Source of the DNA: Kitasatospora sp. NBC_01266
Lineage (GTDB): Bacteria > Actinomycetota > Actinomycetes > Streptomycetales > Streptomycetaceae
NCBI RefSeq assembly: GCF_036242395.1
Contig: NZ_CP108458.1
Location: forward strand, 496,001 to 560,000
DNA: 64,000 nt
Reading direction: 5' to 3'
The translations under genes and the position numbers were made by a program. The notes under the pieces are model-generated. The model made no database searches. It worked only from the letters and a program-made list of their open reading frames with translations, and was not told the origin of the DNA. Each line of letters begins with the position of its first letter. Positions within the stretch are counted from its first letter, which is position 1. Positions 44,199 through 53,365 of the stretch are shown one piece after another.

Positions 44199-45797
44199 AT
44201 GCCTGCCGCCCAGCAACCAACCGGCCACCCGGCAACCACCCGGCCGCCACACGGCATCACCCCGCGCCCCAACGCGGTGCTGGCGATCACCTGCCTCGCG
44301 CTGGCCACGGTGGTGGCCGCGATGTCCTCGCTGAACGTCGCGCTGCCGTCCATCGCCCGGCAGACCCACGCCACGCAGACCCAACTCTCCTGGATCATCG
44401 ACGCCTACAGCCTGGTCTTCGCCTCGCTGCTGCTGCCGGCCGGTGCGCTGGGCGACCGGTTCGGCCGCCGCCGGGCGCTGCTGACCGGCCTGCTGATCTT
44501 CGGCGGCGCCTCCGCCGGGGCGCTGTTCACCACCTCCCCCGCCGCGCTGATCGCCCTGCGCGCGCTGCTGGGCGTGGGCGCCGCGCTGGTCATGCCGGCC
44601 ACGCTGTCCACCATCACCACCACCTTCCCGCGCGAGCAGCGTGCCCGAGCGGTCAGCGTCTGGGCGGCCGTGGCGGGCGCCAGCGCCGTGGTCGGCCTGC
44701 TCACCTCGGGGTCGCTGCTGCAGGCGTGGTCCTGGCGCTCGGTGTTCCTGCTCAACGTGCTGCTCGCGGCCCTCGCGCTGGTCGGCGTGCGGGTCTTCGT
44801 CCCCGAGTCGGCCGAGCCGGACCGCCCCGCGCTCGACGTGGTCGGCGCGCTGCTGGCGGTGGTCGGGCTCGGCGCGCTGGTGTACAGCGTGATCGAGGCA
44901 CCGGTGAACGGCTGGGGCAGCACCCGCACGCTGGGCGGGATCGGGGTCGGGCTGCTCGTGCTGGCGGGCTTCGTGGCCTGGGAGTTGCGGCGCCGGCACC
45001 CGCTGCTGGACCCACGGCTGTTCCGCGACGCGGAGTTCGCGGCCGGCTCGCTCTCCATCGCGCTGCAGTTCTTCGCCTTCTTCGGCTACATCTTCGTGGT
45101 CATGCAGTACCTGCAACTGGTGCGCGGCGACGGCACGCTGACGGCGGCGGTCAGCGTGCTGCCGATGGCGGTGGCGATGGTCCCCTGCTCCCGGCTCAGC
45201 CCGAAGCTCTCCGCGCGCTTCGGCGTCCGGCGTCCGTGGCTGGCCGGCCTGCTGCTGGTCGCGGCGGGCCTGTCGGTCTTCGCCCAGCTGGACCGCAGCA
45301 GCCCGTACGCGCTGATCGCGGCGGCGCTGCTGCTGCTCGGCGCCGGCATGGGGCTGGCGATGACCCCGGCGACCACCGCGATCACCGACGCGCTGCCGCC
45401 GGCGCTGCAGAACGTCGGCTCGGCGATGAACGACCTGTCACGCGAACTCGGCGGCGCCCTGGGGATCGCGGTCCTCGGCAGCATCCTCGGCGCCTCCTAC
45501 CGCAGCCACCTCCAGCTGCCCGGCGCACCCGAGCACCTGGTGCGGGCGGCCCGCTCCTCACTGGCAGCCGCCGCGGCCGCGGGCCAACCGATCCTCGGCC
45601 AGGCCCGCACCGCGTTCGTCACGGGCATGCACGACGCGCTGCTCGGCGGCGCGGCCGTCGCGCTGCTCGCGGCCCTCGCGGTGGGCCTGCTGCTGCGCGG
45701 CGCGGCCCGGAGCACCGCGGCCGCACCGACCGGACCGAAGGCCGCGGCCACGCCCGCGCCGCACGCCCCTCTCGACCCTCCCGCCGCCCGCTCCTGA
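44199..45797 (+). CDS. DHA2-family MFS drug efflux transporter
   Basis: A 532-residue exporter with about 14 membrane segments, as in EmrB/QacA-type proton antiporters. Motif A appears as GALGDRFGRRRAL, and the early motif D1 as LNVALPSIA. A long hydrophilic region of about 30 residues ends the protein. GGGAGAG precedes the ATG. Divergent from a TetR regulator, it is probably induced by its own substrate. No biosynthetic gene is adjacent. Confidence 0.9.
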   Translation: MPAAQQPTGHPATTRPPHGITPRPNAVLAITCLALATVVAAMSSLNVALPSIARQTHATQTQLSWIIDAYSLVFASLLLPAGALGDRFGRRRALLTGLLIFGGASAGALFTTSPAALIALRALLGVGAALVMPATLSTITTTFPREQRARAVSVWAAVAGASAVVGLLTSGSLLQAWSWRSVFLLNVLLAALALVGVRVFVPESAEPDRPALDVVGALLAVVGLGALVYSVIEAPVNGWGSTRTLGGIGVGLLVLAGFVAWELRRRHPLLDPRLFRDAEFAAGSLSIALQFFAFFGYIFVVMQYLQLVRGDGTLTAAVSVLPMAVAMVPCSRLSPKLSARFGVRRPWLAGLLLVAAGLSVFAQLDRSSPYALIAAALLLLGAGMGLAMTPATTAITDALPPALQNVGSAMNDLSRELGGALGIAVLGSILGASYRSHLQLPGAPEHLVRAARSSLAAAAAAGQPILGQARTAFVTGMHDALLGGAAVALLAALAVGLLLRGAARSTAAAPTGPKAAATPAPHAPLDPPAARS

Positions 45798-45972
45798 CCC
45801 GCTGGTCGTCGCCGACCAGGAGGACGGCTGACCCAAAGTGCCGGCACTGCCGGCCGATTCGGAGCGGCGATCCGAACCACCATGGCAGCAAATCGACCTG
45901 ATGTAGTGTCAGACCAATCGGACTGCCGAGGCGCGACGCGTGCGCGGGACACGCTATCCTGGAGGGGTGGAC

Positions 45973-46446
45973 ATGGATGCGGGTCAGGAGATCGCCGAGG
46001 CGCTGGGGCTGCTGCTCAGGCGCACCACCCGGGCACGGCTGTACCAGCGGCTGACCGAAGGCCTCGGCGAGGGGGTGGACGAGCTGACCTATCCCGTCCT
46101 GTCCGGCCTGGCCCGGACCGGCCCGCGCAGCGCCGCCGAACTCGCCCACGAGGTCGGCCTGGACCGCTCCAACGTGACCCGCCGCGCCAGCCGCCTGGAG
46201 GAGGCCGGCCTGCTGCGCCGCGAACCGGACCCCGCCGACCGCCGTGCCACCCTGCTGGTCCTCACCGACCACGGCGAGCAGGCGGTGCAGGCCACCCGCG
46301 ACCGGCTGGCCGACCAGATCGCCGACGCCCTGCGCAGCTGGCCGCCCGCCGAGGCCGACAGCTTCGCCCGCCACCTGCACCGCTTCGTCACCGAGGGCCC
46401 GTTCACCGCGCCGGACGAGCACGGCGGCGGCACCGGCGACAGCTGA
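45973..46446 (+). CDS. MarR-family transcriptional regulator
   Basis: A 157-residue MarR protein. The winged helix is clear: AELAHEVGLDRSNVTRRASRLEEAGLL, split by its turn, then the wing DPADRRATLLVLTDHG. GGAGGG lies six bases before the ATG; GTG codons further upstream are less suited. A -10-like TATCCT lies 12 bases upstream. It follows the MFS exporter by 175 bases and precedes a gap without genes, so its target is unclear. Confidence 0.88.
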   Translation: MDAGQEIAEALGLLLRRTTRARLYQRLTEGLGEGVDELTYPVLSGLARTGPRSAAELAHEVGLDRSNVTRRASRLEEAGLLRREPDPADRRATLLVLTDHGEQAVQATRDRLADQIADALRSWPPAEADSFARHLHRFVTEGPFTAPDEHGGGTGDS

Positions 46447-46698
46447 GACACGCTGCGGGCGCGGTCCGAGGTCGGCCGTTCCGGCTTCCAGCGGTCGGCC
46501 TGGCGGTAGCGTCCTCGACATGACGACCAAGGGCGAGGCGACGGACGGGGAGGCGCCGGTTCCGGTGACGTAGCAGTAGCCGTTGGAGAGGGTGGTCACC
46601 GGTGCGGCGGCCCGGCCAGGGCGACACCGGTCAGGAGTACTGCCGCGGCTGCGACCCCCTCGGCGCGGATCAAACACCAGCGGATCAAGCCCAGTTGG
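46447..46698. other. Gene-free stretch
   Basis: I see no supported gene, strong hairpin or repeat between the MarR stop and the stop codon of the opposing MFS gene. A 17-codon frame beginning ATGACGACC is too short to support. Confidence 0.5.
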
Positions 46699-47982
46699 CT
46701 AGGAGCGCGGGCCACCCACCGGTACTGCGCGGGTTCGGATCCGGTGCTGCTTCGTGCGGCGGATCCACAGGGCCGCAGCGCAGGCGGCGACGAAGATCAT
46801 GGCGATGCCTGTGCCGGTCAGCACCTGGCGGACCCCCAGGGCGGTGGTGAGGGGCCCGCCCAGCGCCGCGCCGAGGGGTGAGGCCGTCAGCAGGACGGAC
46901 CCGCGCAGCGCGAGGACGGTGGTGAGCAGGTCTGCCGGGGTGTGGTCCTGGAACAGCTTGAAGGCCAGGGCGTTGTAGGGACCGTAGATCATCCCGCCCA
47001 AGGCGAAACCCACCAGCGAGAACGCGGCCGGTGCGGGGAGCCCGAAGGGCAGCATGGCCAGGCCGTGACCGGCGATGATGCAGAGCAGGACCGGCCTGAG
47101 CGGCAGGTTTCGCAGGGCGCCGACGGTCAGCGCGCCCGTGACGGCTCCGATGCCGAAGGCGGCCCAGTACAGGCCGAGGGCACTGGCGCCGGCGTGGAGG
47201 TCCTGCGCGACGAAGAGCGGCAACGCGACTTCGACGGGGCCGTAGAACAGGTTGAACAGCCAGGTGACCGCGAGGACGCCGAGCAGTTCGGGCCGGGCCC
47301 GCAGGACGCGCAGGCCTTGGCCCGGCCGGGTGTCGGGGGCCGGCGCGGCGGGCTCCGGGCTGTCCGGCGCGCCCAGGAACCCGCTCCGGAGGGCCAACGC
47401 GGCGAAGGAGAGGGCGTTCAGACCGATGATCCAGGCCGGGCCGATGACCGTCGCGAGGACTCCGGCGAGCGCCGGGCCGAGGATGGTGGACACCCAGGCG
47501 CTGGTGCTGAGCAGTGCGTTGGCCGCCAGGCGCTGCTCGGCGGGAAGGACTTGGGCAGCCAGGGCGTACTTGGCACTGCCACCCCAGGCGTGCAGGAGGG
47601 ATGAGCAGGCGAGCAGGGTCAGGTAGCGGGCGGGGTGGAGCGCGCCGAGCGCCCAGGTGAGGGGGACGCAGCCGAGGAAGAACGCCCGCGTCCAGGCGTT
47701 CGCGCGGATCAGCCGTTGCGCGGGCAGGGCGCGCAGCCATCGGCCCAGCACCAGCGCGCCGACGACGCCCGGCAGGACGTAGGCGGCGACCGCGGCTCCG
47801 ATCAACGGGCCGCGGTCGGCGGGCGGGGCCAGCCGCACGGCCAGCCAGGCGACCGCGACCACGCTCATCCCGTCACCGAGGTCGGACACCGCCAGTGCGG
47901 GCAGCAGGCGCCGGAACGGGCGGTGGGCGAAGAGCGGTCGGTACCCCTGGGCAAACCGGCGGAACAGGCGTGCTGAGATCAT
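46699..47982 (-). CDS. MFS transporter, probable SoxR target
   Basis: A 427-residue major facilitator of the enterobactin-exporter-like (MFS_3) type, with about 12 membrane segments (VSDLGDGMSVVAVAWLAV; AWGGSAKYALAAQVLP). I chose the ATG at MISARLF because a MerR-type promoter with a 19-base spacer places transcription at or near this codon, giving a leaderless mRNA. A GTG nine codons earlier would lie inside that promoter. It is divergent from soxR. Efflux of redox-active compounds is a fair inference. Confidence 0.85.
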   Translation of the reverse strand: MISARLFRRFAQGYRPLFAHRPFRRLLPALAVSDLGDGMSVVAVAWLAVRLAPPADRGPLIGAAVAAYVLPGVVGALVLGRWLRALPAQRLIRANAWTRAFFLGCVPLTWALGALHPARYLTLLACSSLLHAWGGSAKYALAAQVLPAEQRLAANALLSTSAWVSTILGPALAGVLATVIGPAWIIGLNALSFAALALRSGFLGAPDSPEPAAPAPDTRPGQGLRVLRARPELLGVLAVTWLFNLFYGPVEVALPLFVAQDLHAGASALGLYWAAFGIGAVTGALTVGALRNLPLRPVLLCIIAGHGLAMLPFGLPAPAAFSLVGFALGGMIYGPYNALAFKLFQDHTPADLLTTVLALRGSVLLTASPLGAALGGPLTTALGVRQVLTGTGIAMIFVAACAAALWIRRTKQHRIRTRAVPVGGPRS

Positions 47983-47988
47983 GTGTTC

Positions 47989-48019
47989 AGGCAAGCGGTT
48001 CAACCGCACGTGAAGTCAA
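47989..48019 (-). promoter_or_regulatory. MerR/SoxR-type promoter with 19-bp spacer and palindrome
   Basis: On the - strand, TTGACT and TTGCCT are separated by 19 bases instead of 17. The spacer carries the perfect palindrome GCGGTT-n-AACCGC. Overlong spacers with a central dyad are the hallmark of promoters that MerR-family activators twist into shape. The -10 box ends six bases before the MFS start codon. Confidence 0.6.
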
Positions 48020-48034
48020 GCGACGGGTGATGCG

Positions 48035-48430
48035 ATGCGATACGTGGGCATCGGGGAGTTGGCGCGCCAGGCGGGCCTGCGGGCCTCGGCCCTGCGCTAC
48101 TACGAGAGTCTGGGGCTGCTGCCCGCCGCCCGCCGTGAAGGCGGCCGCAGGCTGTGGCCCGCCGCCACCCTGCGGCGGATCGCGCTGATCCGGATGTCGC
48201 AGCGCGCGGGGTTCACCCTGGCCGAGATCCGCCGGCTGCTGGACAGCGACGCCGACCAGGGCGCCACCCGCCAGTGGCGGGCGCTGGCCGAACGCAAGCT
48301 CCCCGAACTCGACCGCATCGTCCAGCAGACCCAGCGGCTGCGCGAAGCGGTCGCGGCCTGCCTCGCCTGCGGCTGCATGAACTTCGCCAACTGCGAACTC
48401 CTGGCCGGCGCGCCCGGCGCGGATACCTGA
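48035..48430 (+). CDS. soxR: SoxR-like [2Fe-2S] redox-sensing MerR-family regulator
   Basis: A 131-residue MerR-family protein. Residues 3-70 form the winged helix (IGELARQAGLRASALRYYE). The C-terminus holds C109, C112, C114 and C120 in CLACGCMNFANC. This is exactly the C-x2-C-x-C-x5-C cluster of SoxR that binds a [2Fe-2S] centre. It is slightly shorter than the usual 140-175 residues. In streptomycetes SoxR senses redox-active metabolites rather than superoxide. It is divergent from an MFS exporter whose promoter has a MerR-like spacer. Confidence 0.85.
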   Translation: MRYVGIGELARQAGLRASALRYYESLGLLPAARREGGRRLWPAATLRRIALIRMSQRAGFTLAEIRRLLDSDADQGATRQWRALAERKLPELDRIVQQTQRLREAVAACLACGCMNFANCELLAGAPGADT

Positions 48431-48506
48431 TCCGCCACTCCCGGCCGGGGAGCCGGCTCCACCTCGAGGCATCTTCCAGGCTCGCTGAGCGCTCTGCTGA
48501 CCGGCT

Positions 48507-49052
48507 TCAACTCTCCTGCCGCCGACCGTCCTTCGCCATGACATCGGCGATCCGCTGCCGCATCGGGCGGCGTTCCAGCACGGCCAGCGCCTCGGTGATC
48601 AACCGGCTCAAGGAGTACGGGAGTTCCGCCTCGAACGCGCCGGCGGCCGCGCTGGTCGCGGACCACTCCGCCGCCAGGGTCGGCAGCAGTGCCTCCGCTT
48701 TCGGGGTCAGCTGGACGATCCGCTGCCGGGCGTCCTGGCCCGGCGCGAGCACCACCAGTTCTGCCTTGACCAGTTGGGCCACCGTCTGACTGGCCGCGGA
48801 GTGGGAGACACCGGTGGCCCGGGCCAGGTCGCGGATCGGGCTGGGGCCGGCGGTGGCCAGCACCCGGATGACCGGGGCGAAGCGCGGTCGGAAGCCGGGC
48901 AGGCCGAGGTCCTGGTAGACGGCCGCGACATCACCGTCGAGGAGGTCGAGCAGGTGGCGCAGCCGGGTACCGAGCAGTTCGGGACCAGGGGCGGGGCCGG
49001 CAGCGGAGTCGGAACCAGGGGCAGCGTGAATACCAGCGACAGCGTCAGCCAT
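48507..49052 (-). CDS. MarR-family transcriptional regulator
   Basis: A 181-residue MarR protein with winged helix PIRDLARATGVSHSAASQTV followed by LVKAELVV and the wing PGQDARQRIVQLTPKAE. A TATATT -10 box ends seven bases before the ATG with no ribosome site between, so the mRNA is likely leaderless. A palindrome typical of MarR operators overlaps this promoter. It is divergent from a proline iminopeptidase gene, the probable co-regulated target. Confidence 0.88.
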   Translation of the reverse strand: MADAVAGIHAAPGSDSAAGPAPGPELLGTRLRHLLDLLDGDVAAVYQDLGLPGFRPRFAPVIRVLATAGPSPIRDLARATGVSHSAASQTVAQLVKAELVVLAPGQDARQRIVQLTPKAEALLPTLAAEWSATSAAAGAFEAELPYSLSRLITEALAVLERRPMRQRIADVMAKDGRRQES

Positions 49053-49060
49053 GTCCCGTA

Positions 49061-49080
49061 ATATAACAGCGCTGTTGCAT
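49061..49080. promoter_or_regulatory. MarR operator candidate
   Basis: The perfect 12-base palindrome AACAGCGCTGTT lies within a longer pseudo-palindrome. It overlaps the -10 box of the marR gene and lies upstream of the iminopeptidase, so one site could control both. Confidence 0.6.
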
Positions 49081-49101
49081 CTACGCCGAGGAGGCCCTTC
49101 C

Positions 49102-50067
49102 GTGTCCGAGCTCTATCCCCCGATCGAGCCCTACCAGCACGGCATGCTCGATGTCGGCGACGGCAACCTGGTGTACTGGGAGGAGTGCGGCAACCCGGAC
49201 GGCAAGCCCGCGGTGTTCGTCCACGGCGGCCCCGGCTCGGGGGCCAAGGCCAGGACACGCCAGTACTTCGACCCGGCGCGCTACCGGGTGATCCTCTTCG
49301 ACCAGCGCAACTGCGGCCGCAGCACCCCGCACGCCGCCGACCCGGCGACCGACCTGCGGCACAACACCACGCACCACCTGATCGCCGACATGGAGCAGCT
49401 GCGCGAGCACCTGGGCATCGACAGCTGGCTGCTGTTCGGCGTCTCCTGGGGCTCGACGCTGGCGTTGGCCTACGCCGTGCGGCACCCGGAGCGGGTCTCC
49501 GGGATCGTGCTCGCGTCCGTCACGATGACCCGGCGCTCCGAGACCGAGTGGCTCTACCGGGGCGTCGGCAGCTTCTTCCCCGAGCAGTGGGAGCGCTTCG
49601 TCGCGGGCGCCGATGGCACGCCGCCCGACGGCGACCTGCTCGCGGCATACGTGCGCCTCACCGAGCACCCGGACCCGGCGGTCCGCGCGAAGGCCACCGC
49701 CGACTGGTGCGCCTGGGAGGACGCGGTGCTGTCCGGCGAGACCGGTGGGACCTCCAACCCCTACGGCGACCGCCCGACCGAGGCCCGGCTGGCGTTCGTC
49801 CGGATCTGCGCACGCTACTTCGCCAACGGCGTCTGGCTGGCCGAGGGCGAACTGCTGCGCGAGGCGGGACGGCTGGCCGGCATCCCCGGGGTCCTGGTGC
49901 ACGGCCGGTTCGACCTGGGCGGACCACTGACCACCGCCTGGGAGCTGCACCGCGCCTGGCCGGACTCGGAGTTGATCGTGGTCGAGGACGCGGGCCACCT
50001 GGGCGGCCCCACGACGCGCGGACATGTGCTGCGCGCACTGGACCGCTTCGCGACGGAGGGCGGCTGA
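49102..50067 (+). CDS. pip: Proline iminopeptidase
   Basis: A 321-residue peptidase of family S33. HGGPGSG is the diagnostic oxyanion loop, and S115 lies in GVSWGS. The acid is the Asp in HGRFDLGGP and the base the His in EDAGHLGG. It removes N-terminal proline from peptides in the cytosol. GAGGAGG lies seven bases before the GTG. Divergent from a marR gene with a shared operator, it is probably inducible. A complex hairpin follows. Confidence 0.92.
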   Translation: MSELYPPIEPYQHGMLDVGDGNLVYWEECGNPDGKPAVFVHGGPGSGAKARTRQYFDPARYRVILFDQRNCGRSTPHAADPATDLRHNTTHHLIADMEQLREHLGIDSWLLFGVSWGSTLALAYAVRHPERVSGIVLASVTMTRRSETEWLYRGVGSFFPEQWERFVAGADGTPPDGDLLAAYVRLTEHPDPAVRAKATADWCAWEDAVLSGETGGTSNPYGDRPTEARLAFVRICARYFANGVWLAEGELLREAGRLAGIPGVLVHGRFDLGGPLTTAWELHRAWPDSELIVVEDAGHLGGPTTRGHVLRALDRFATEGG

Positions 50068-50105
50068 CAGCGTGGTGACGGATGGGCGCCGAGCACTGGC
50101 GGACG

Positions 50106-50144
50106 ACAGGTGACAGATGACGAAATCTGTCATCCGACACCTGT
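50106..50144. terminator. Two-tier hairpin after the iminopeptidase gene
   Basis: Outer arms ACAGGTG/CACCTGT and inner arms ACAGAT/ATCTGT are perfect, with a seven-base bulge on the 3' side. It probably ends transcription of the iminopeptidase gene. Confidence 0.55.
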
Positions 50145-50154
50145 TGTTCAACGG

Positions 50155-50183
50155 CTGACGGCTGACGGCTGATCACCCGTCAG
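50155..50183. repeat. Second CTGACGG heptamer array
   Basis: Two perfect CTGACGG copies and a third diverged copy are followed by an inverted CCGTCAG. It is related to the array at 6.1 kb. Confidence 0.7.
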
Positions 50184-50290
50184 CTCACCCATCCACCGCG
50201 CCACAGAGCACCCGCTGCTCGCCGGTCCACCATCCGCGCCGCCCTCCCTGCCAGGATCGGTCCAGCCGATCACGGCACGGGAGGACGCAG

Positions 50291-52513
50291 ATGAAGTGGC
50301 CCGGCATCACCCTGCTGCTGGCGGCGGCGCTGACAGTGACCGTCCCGCCCGCCCCCGCACCGGCCCACTCCCCTGCCGGCGCAGCACCCGCCACCGCAGC
50401 GCCCGCCACCGCACCCGCCTTCGACCCCGCACCCGCCATGGCGAGCCTGGCCCGCCTGCTGCCCGGCCACGCCGCGCAGTTCAGGCTGCTCCCGGTGGCC
50501 AGGACCGCCATCGGCGACCAGTTCTCGATCGACGGCACCCCGGGCGCGATCACCGTCCGCGGCACCTCCGGGGCCACCCTGCTCAGCGGTGTCGGCTGGT
50601 ACCTGGAGCACGTGGCCGGCGTGGACCCAGGCTGGCCGGGTGACAGCCTCGACCGGCTCCCCGCCACGCTGCCCGCCCCGACCAGCGGCGCCATCACCCG
50701 CTCGGCAGCGGTGCCGCACCGCTACGCGCTGAACGACACCGACGCCAGCTACTCGGGCCCCTACCGCGACTTCGCCGCCTACCAGCACGAGATCGACCTG
50801 CTGGCCCTGCACGGCGTCAACGAGGTCTTCGTGCAGACCGGCGCCGAGTACCCGTATCTCCAGGCGCTGCGCCAGTTCGGTTACGGTGAAGCCGAGTTGC
50901 GCGCCTGGTTTCCCGCGCCCGGACACCAGAGCTGGTGGCTGCTGCAGAACCTGGCGGGCTTCGGCGGCCCGGAGTCGGCACAGCTCGTCGAGGCCCGCGC
51001 GGCGCTCGGGCGGCGGATCGCCGACCAGCTCCGCGACCTGGGCATGACGCCGGTGCTGCCCGGCTTCTTCGGCACCGTGCCACCGGGTTTCGCCGACCGC
51101 CAGCCGGGTGCACGGGTGGTGCCGCAGGGCAGTTGGGTCGGCTTCACGCGCCCGGACTGGCTCGACCCGACCGGCCCGGTCTTCGCCCGCCTCGCGGCGG
51201 CCTACTACCGCGCCCAGCGCGAGCGGTTCGGCGACAGCACGATGTACAAGATGGACCTGCTGCACGAGGGCGGCGTGCTCGGCCCGGTCGACGCCACGGC
51301 GGCGGCCCGGGCCGTCCAACAGGCGCTGGACGCCGCGCACCCGGGCGCGACCTGGGTGATCCTCGGCTGGGAGCAGAACCCCGCGCCCGCCGTGCTGTCC
51401 GGCGTCGACCGGGCCAGGATGCTGGTCCTGGACGGCCTGTCCGACCGCTACGACGGCCTGGACCGGGAGCGCCAGTGGGGCGGGACGCCGTACGCGTTCG
51501 GCAGCATCGACAACTTCGGCGGCCACACCGGCATCGGCGCCAACACGGCGGTCTGGGCCGACCGGTTCCGCCGGTGGCTCGACCGGCCCGACAGCGCGCT
51601 GCGCGGCCTCGCCTACCTGCCCGAGGGCACTGGCGGCAACCCGGCGGCCTTCGAGCTGTTCACCGAACTCGCCTGGCAGCAGGGGCCGGTCGACCAGCGC
51701 GCCTGGTTCGCCGAGTACGCGGCCCGCCGCTACGGCTCCCCGGACCCGCATGCCGCCGCGGCCTGGGAGTTGCTGCGGCGCGGCCCGTACAGCATGCCGT
51801 CCGACGGCTGGAGCGAGCCACCGGACAGCCTGTTCGCCGCCCGGCCCGCGCTGACCGCCGGCACGGCCGCGACCTGGAGCCCCACCGCGATGCGCTACCC
51901 GGCCGGGACGGTCGAGGCTGCGCTCGGCGAACTGCTCCAGGTCGCGCCCGAGTTGCGGGGCTGCGACGCCTACCGCTTCGATGTGGTCGACCTGGCCCGG
52001 CAGGTGCTGGCCAACCGCGCCCGGACCCTGCTCCCCCGGATCGCCGCCGCCTACACCGCGCGCGACCGGGCCGCCTTCACCGGCCTGACCGGCAGTTGGA
52101 CCGCGGACGAGGCCCTGCTCGACCGGCTGCTCGCCACCGACTCCCGTTTCCTGCTAGGCCCTTGGCTCGCCGCCGCCCGCTCCTGGGGCGCTTCCCCGGC
52201 AGAGCGCGACCAGCTGGAGTACGACGCGCGCGCCCTGCTGACCACCTGGGGTGGCCGCGGACCCAGCGAGGACGGGCAGTTGCACGACTACGCCAATCGC
52301 GAGTGGTCCGGTCTGGTCGCCGACGTCTACGCCCCGCGCTGGGCGGCGTACTTCGCGAGTCTGGACGCCGCACTCGCCGACGGCGGGGAGCCGGCCGCGA
52401 TCGACTGGTTCACGCCGGACGACGCCTGGGCGCACCGGATCACCCGCTACCCGACCGCGCCGACCGGCGACCCGGTCGCCCTGGCCAGGCAGGTGGCGGC
52501 GACCAGCAGCTGA
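50291..52513 (+). CDS. Secreted GH89 alpha-N-acetylglucosaminidase
   Basis: A 740-residue enzyme related to human lysosomal NAGLU. Residues 1-25 form a signal peptide (MKWPGITLLLAAALTVTV, then an Ala/Pro-rich linker). An N-terminal domain is followed by the catalytic barrel, with YQHEIDLLALHGVNEVFVQT and MTPVLPGFFGTVP, and a helical C-terminal region ending with YANREWSGLVADVYAPRW. It removes terminal alpha-linked N-acetylglucosamine. GGGAGGA precedes the ATG. It stands alone, so it probably scavenges GlcNAc from glycans outside the cell. Confidence 0.92.
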   Translation: MKWPGITLLLAAALTVTVPPAPAPAHSPAGAAPATAAPATAPAFDPAPAMASLARLLPGHAAQFRLLPVARTAIGDQFSIDGTPGAITVRGTSGATLLSGVGWYLEHVAGVDPGWPGDSLDRLPATLPAPTSGAITRSAAVPHRYALNDTDASYSGPYRDFAAYQHEIDLLALHGVNEVFVQTGAEYPYLQALRQFGYGEAELRAWFPAPGHQSWWLLQNLAGFGGPESAQLVEARAALGRRIADQLRDLGMTPVLPGFFGTVPPGFADRQPGARVVPQGSWVGFTRPDWLDPTGPVFARLAAAYYRAQRERFGDSTMYKMDLLHEGGVLGPVDATAAARAVQQALDAAHPGATWVILGWEQNPAPAVLSGVDRARMLVLDGLSDRYDGLDRERQWGGTPYAFGSIDNFGGHTGIGANTAVWADRFRRWLDRPDSALRGLAYLPEGTGGNPAAFELFTELAWQQGPVDQRAWFAEYAARRYGSPDPHAAAAWELLRRGPYSMPSDGWSEPPDSLFAARPALTAGTAATWSPTAMRYPAGTVEAALGELLQVAPELRGCDAYRFDVVDLARQVLANRARTLLPRIAAAYTARDRAAFTGLTGSWTADEALLDRLLATDSRFLLGPWLAAARSWGASPAERDQLEYDARALLTTWGGRGPSEDGQLHDYANREWSGLVADVYAPRWAAYFASLDAALADGGEPAAIDWFTPDDAWAHRITRYPTAPTGDPVALARQVAATSS

Positions 52514-52638
52514 CGACCGGTCAGCCGACAGGAACCGGCGCACACAACCCAATTGGGTGGCCGACGCCCCCGGCCACCGGGTAGCGTCCGGGTTTTGATG
52601 ACTGAGACCTGGGCGCACCCGCCGACTGGAAGCAGCAG

Positions 52639-52722
52639 ATGGGACGGTGGGACCGGTTCCACTACGGCCGGGTGGGCGTCATCGTGCTCGCCTTCGCGCT
52701 GTTCGCCGTCGCGCTGGCCTGA
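52639..52722 (+). CDS. Possible 27-residue membrane microprotein
   Basis: A short frame encodes a basic head (MGRWDRFHYGR) followed by a single hydrophobic segment (VGVIVLAFALFAVALA). The charge pattern is that of a small inner-membrane protein. The ribosome site is weak (GGAAG), and no homologue comes to mind, so it may be fortuitous. Confidence 0.3.
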   Translation: MGRWDRFHYGRVGVIVLAFALFAVALA

Positions 52723-52806
52723 GCCCCGGTCCATGCCGCGCACCGCGCCGGCCGGCCCGCCGCCCGCGCGGCGCTCGAGGCCGGCCGGCGGGGCCAGGAC
52801 CTGTAG

Positions 52807-53259
52807 TCAGCCCGTCGGCATGCCGACGCGCGCATCCTCCACAGTCCGTCGTAGCAGGGCGACCGTGGACGCCAACTGGTCGAGCGACCGCGCGCTCAGC
52901 GGGTCGGCGAGCCAGTTGCGCAGCCCGTCCTCGAAGGTCACGGTCGCGGCGCCCAGCAGACCCGCGCCGGCCTCCGTCAGGGCGAGCAACGAGGAGCGAC
53001 GGTTGCTCGGATTCGGGCGACGGCTCACCCAGCCCGCCGCCTCGAGTCGGTCGACCGCCTTGCTGGTCGCGCCCACGGTGATCGCGACCTCATGGGCGAG
53101 GTCGTTCACCCGGCAGTCGTCGCGGCCGCCGATGATCCGCAGAAACTCGAACTGACCTGCCGTCAAACCGTGTTCGGCTCGCAACCGCTCACCGAGGACG
53201 TTGTAGAGCCTCGTCTCGTACCGGACAAGATCGGCGAACACCTGTGCAAGATCAGTCAC
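52807..53259 (-). CDS. MarR-family transcriptional regulator
   Basis: A 150-residue MarR protein with winged helix VNDLAHEVAITVGATSKAVD and wing NPSNRRSSLLALTEAG. The GTG start is preceded by GGGAAGG at a rather long distance. It is divergent from a decayed esterase gene, with a TATTCC/GGAATA palindrome between them. The regulator is intact although its likely target is not. Confidence 0.87.
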   Translation of the reverse strand: MTDLAQVFADLVRYETRLYNVLGERLRAEHGLTAGQFEFLRIIGGRDDCRVNDLAHEVAITVGATSKAVDRLEAAGWVSRRPNPSNRRSSLLALTEAGAGLLGAATVTFEDGLRNWLADPLSARSLDQLASTVALLRRTVEDARVGMPTG

Positions 53260-53286
53260 GCGCGCACCGCGCCTTCCCTAGAAGTA

Positions 53287-53300
53287 TATTCCTCGGAATA
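53287..53300. promoter_or_regulatory. Operator candidate between marR and the broken esterase
   Basis: TATTCC-TC-GGAATA is a perfect inverted repeat in an AT-rich patch of this GC-rich region. It probably overlaps both promoters. Confidence 0.5.
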
Positions 53301-53365
53301 CTATTCATCGAGGGCCGACCCCTCGCGAACCATGATCCCCCACCCGCCTGGTTCCGGAGAACCGC

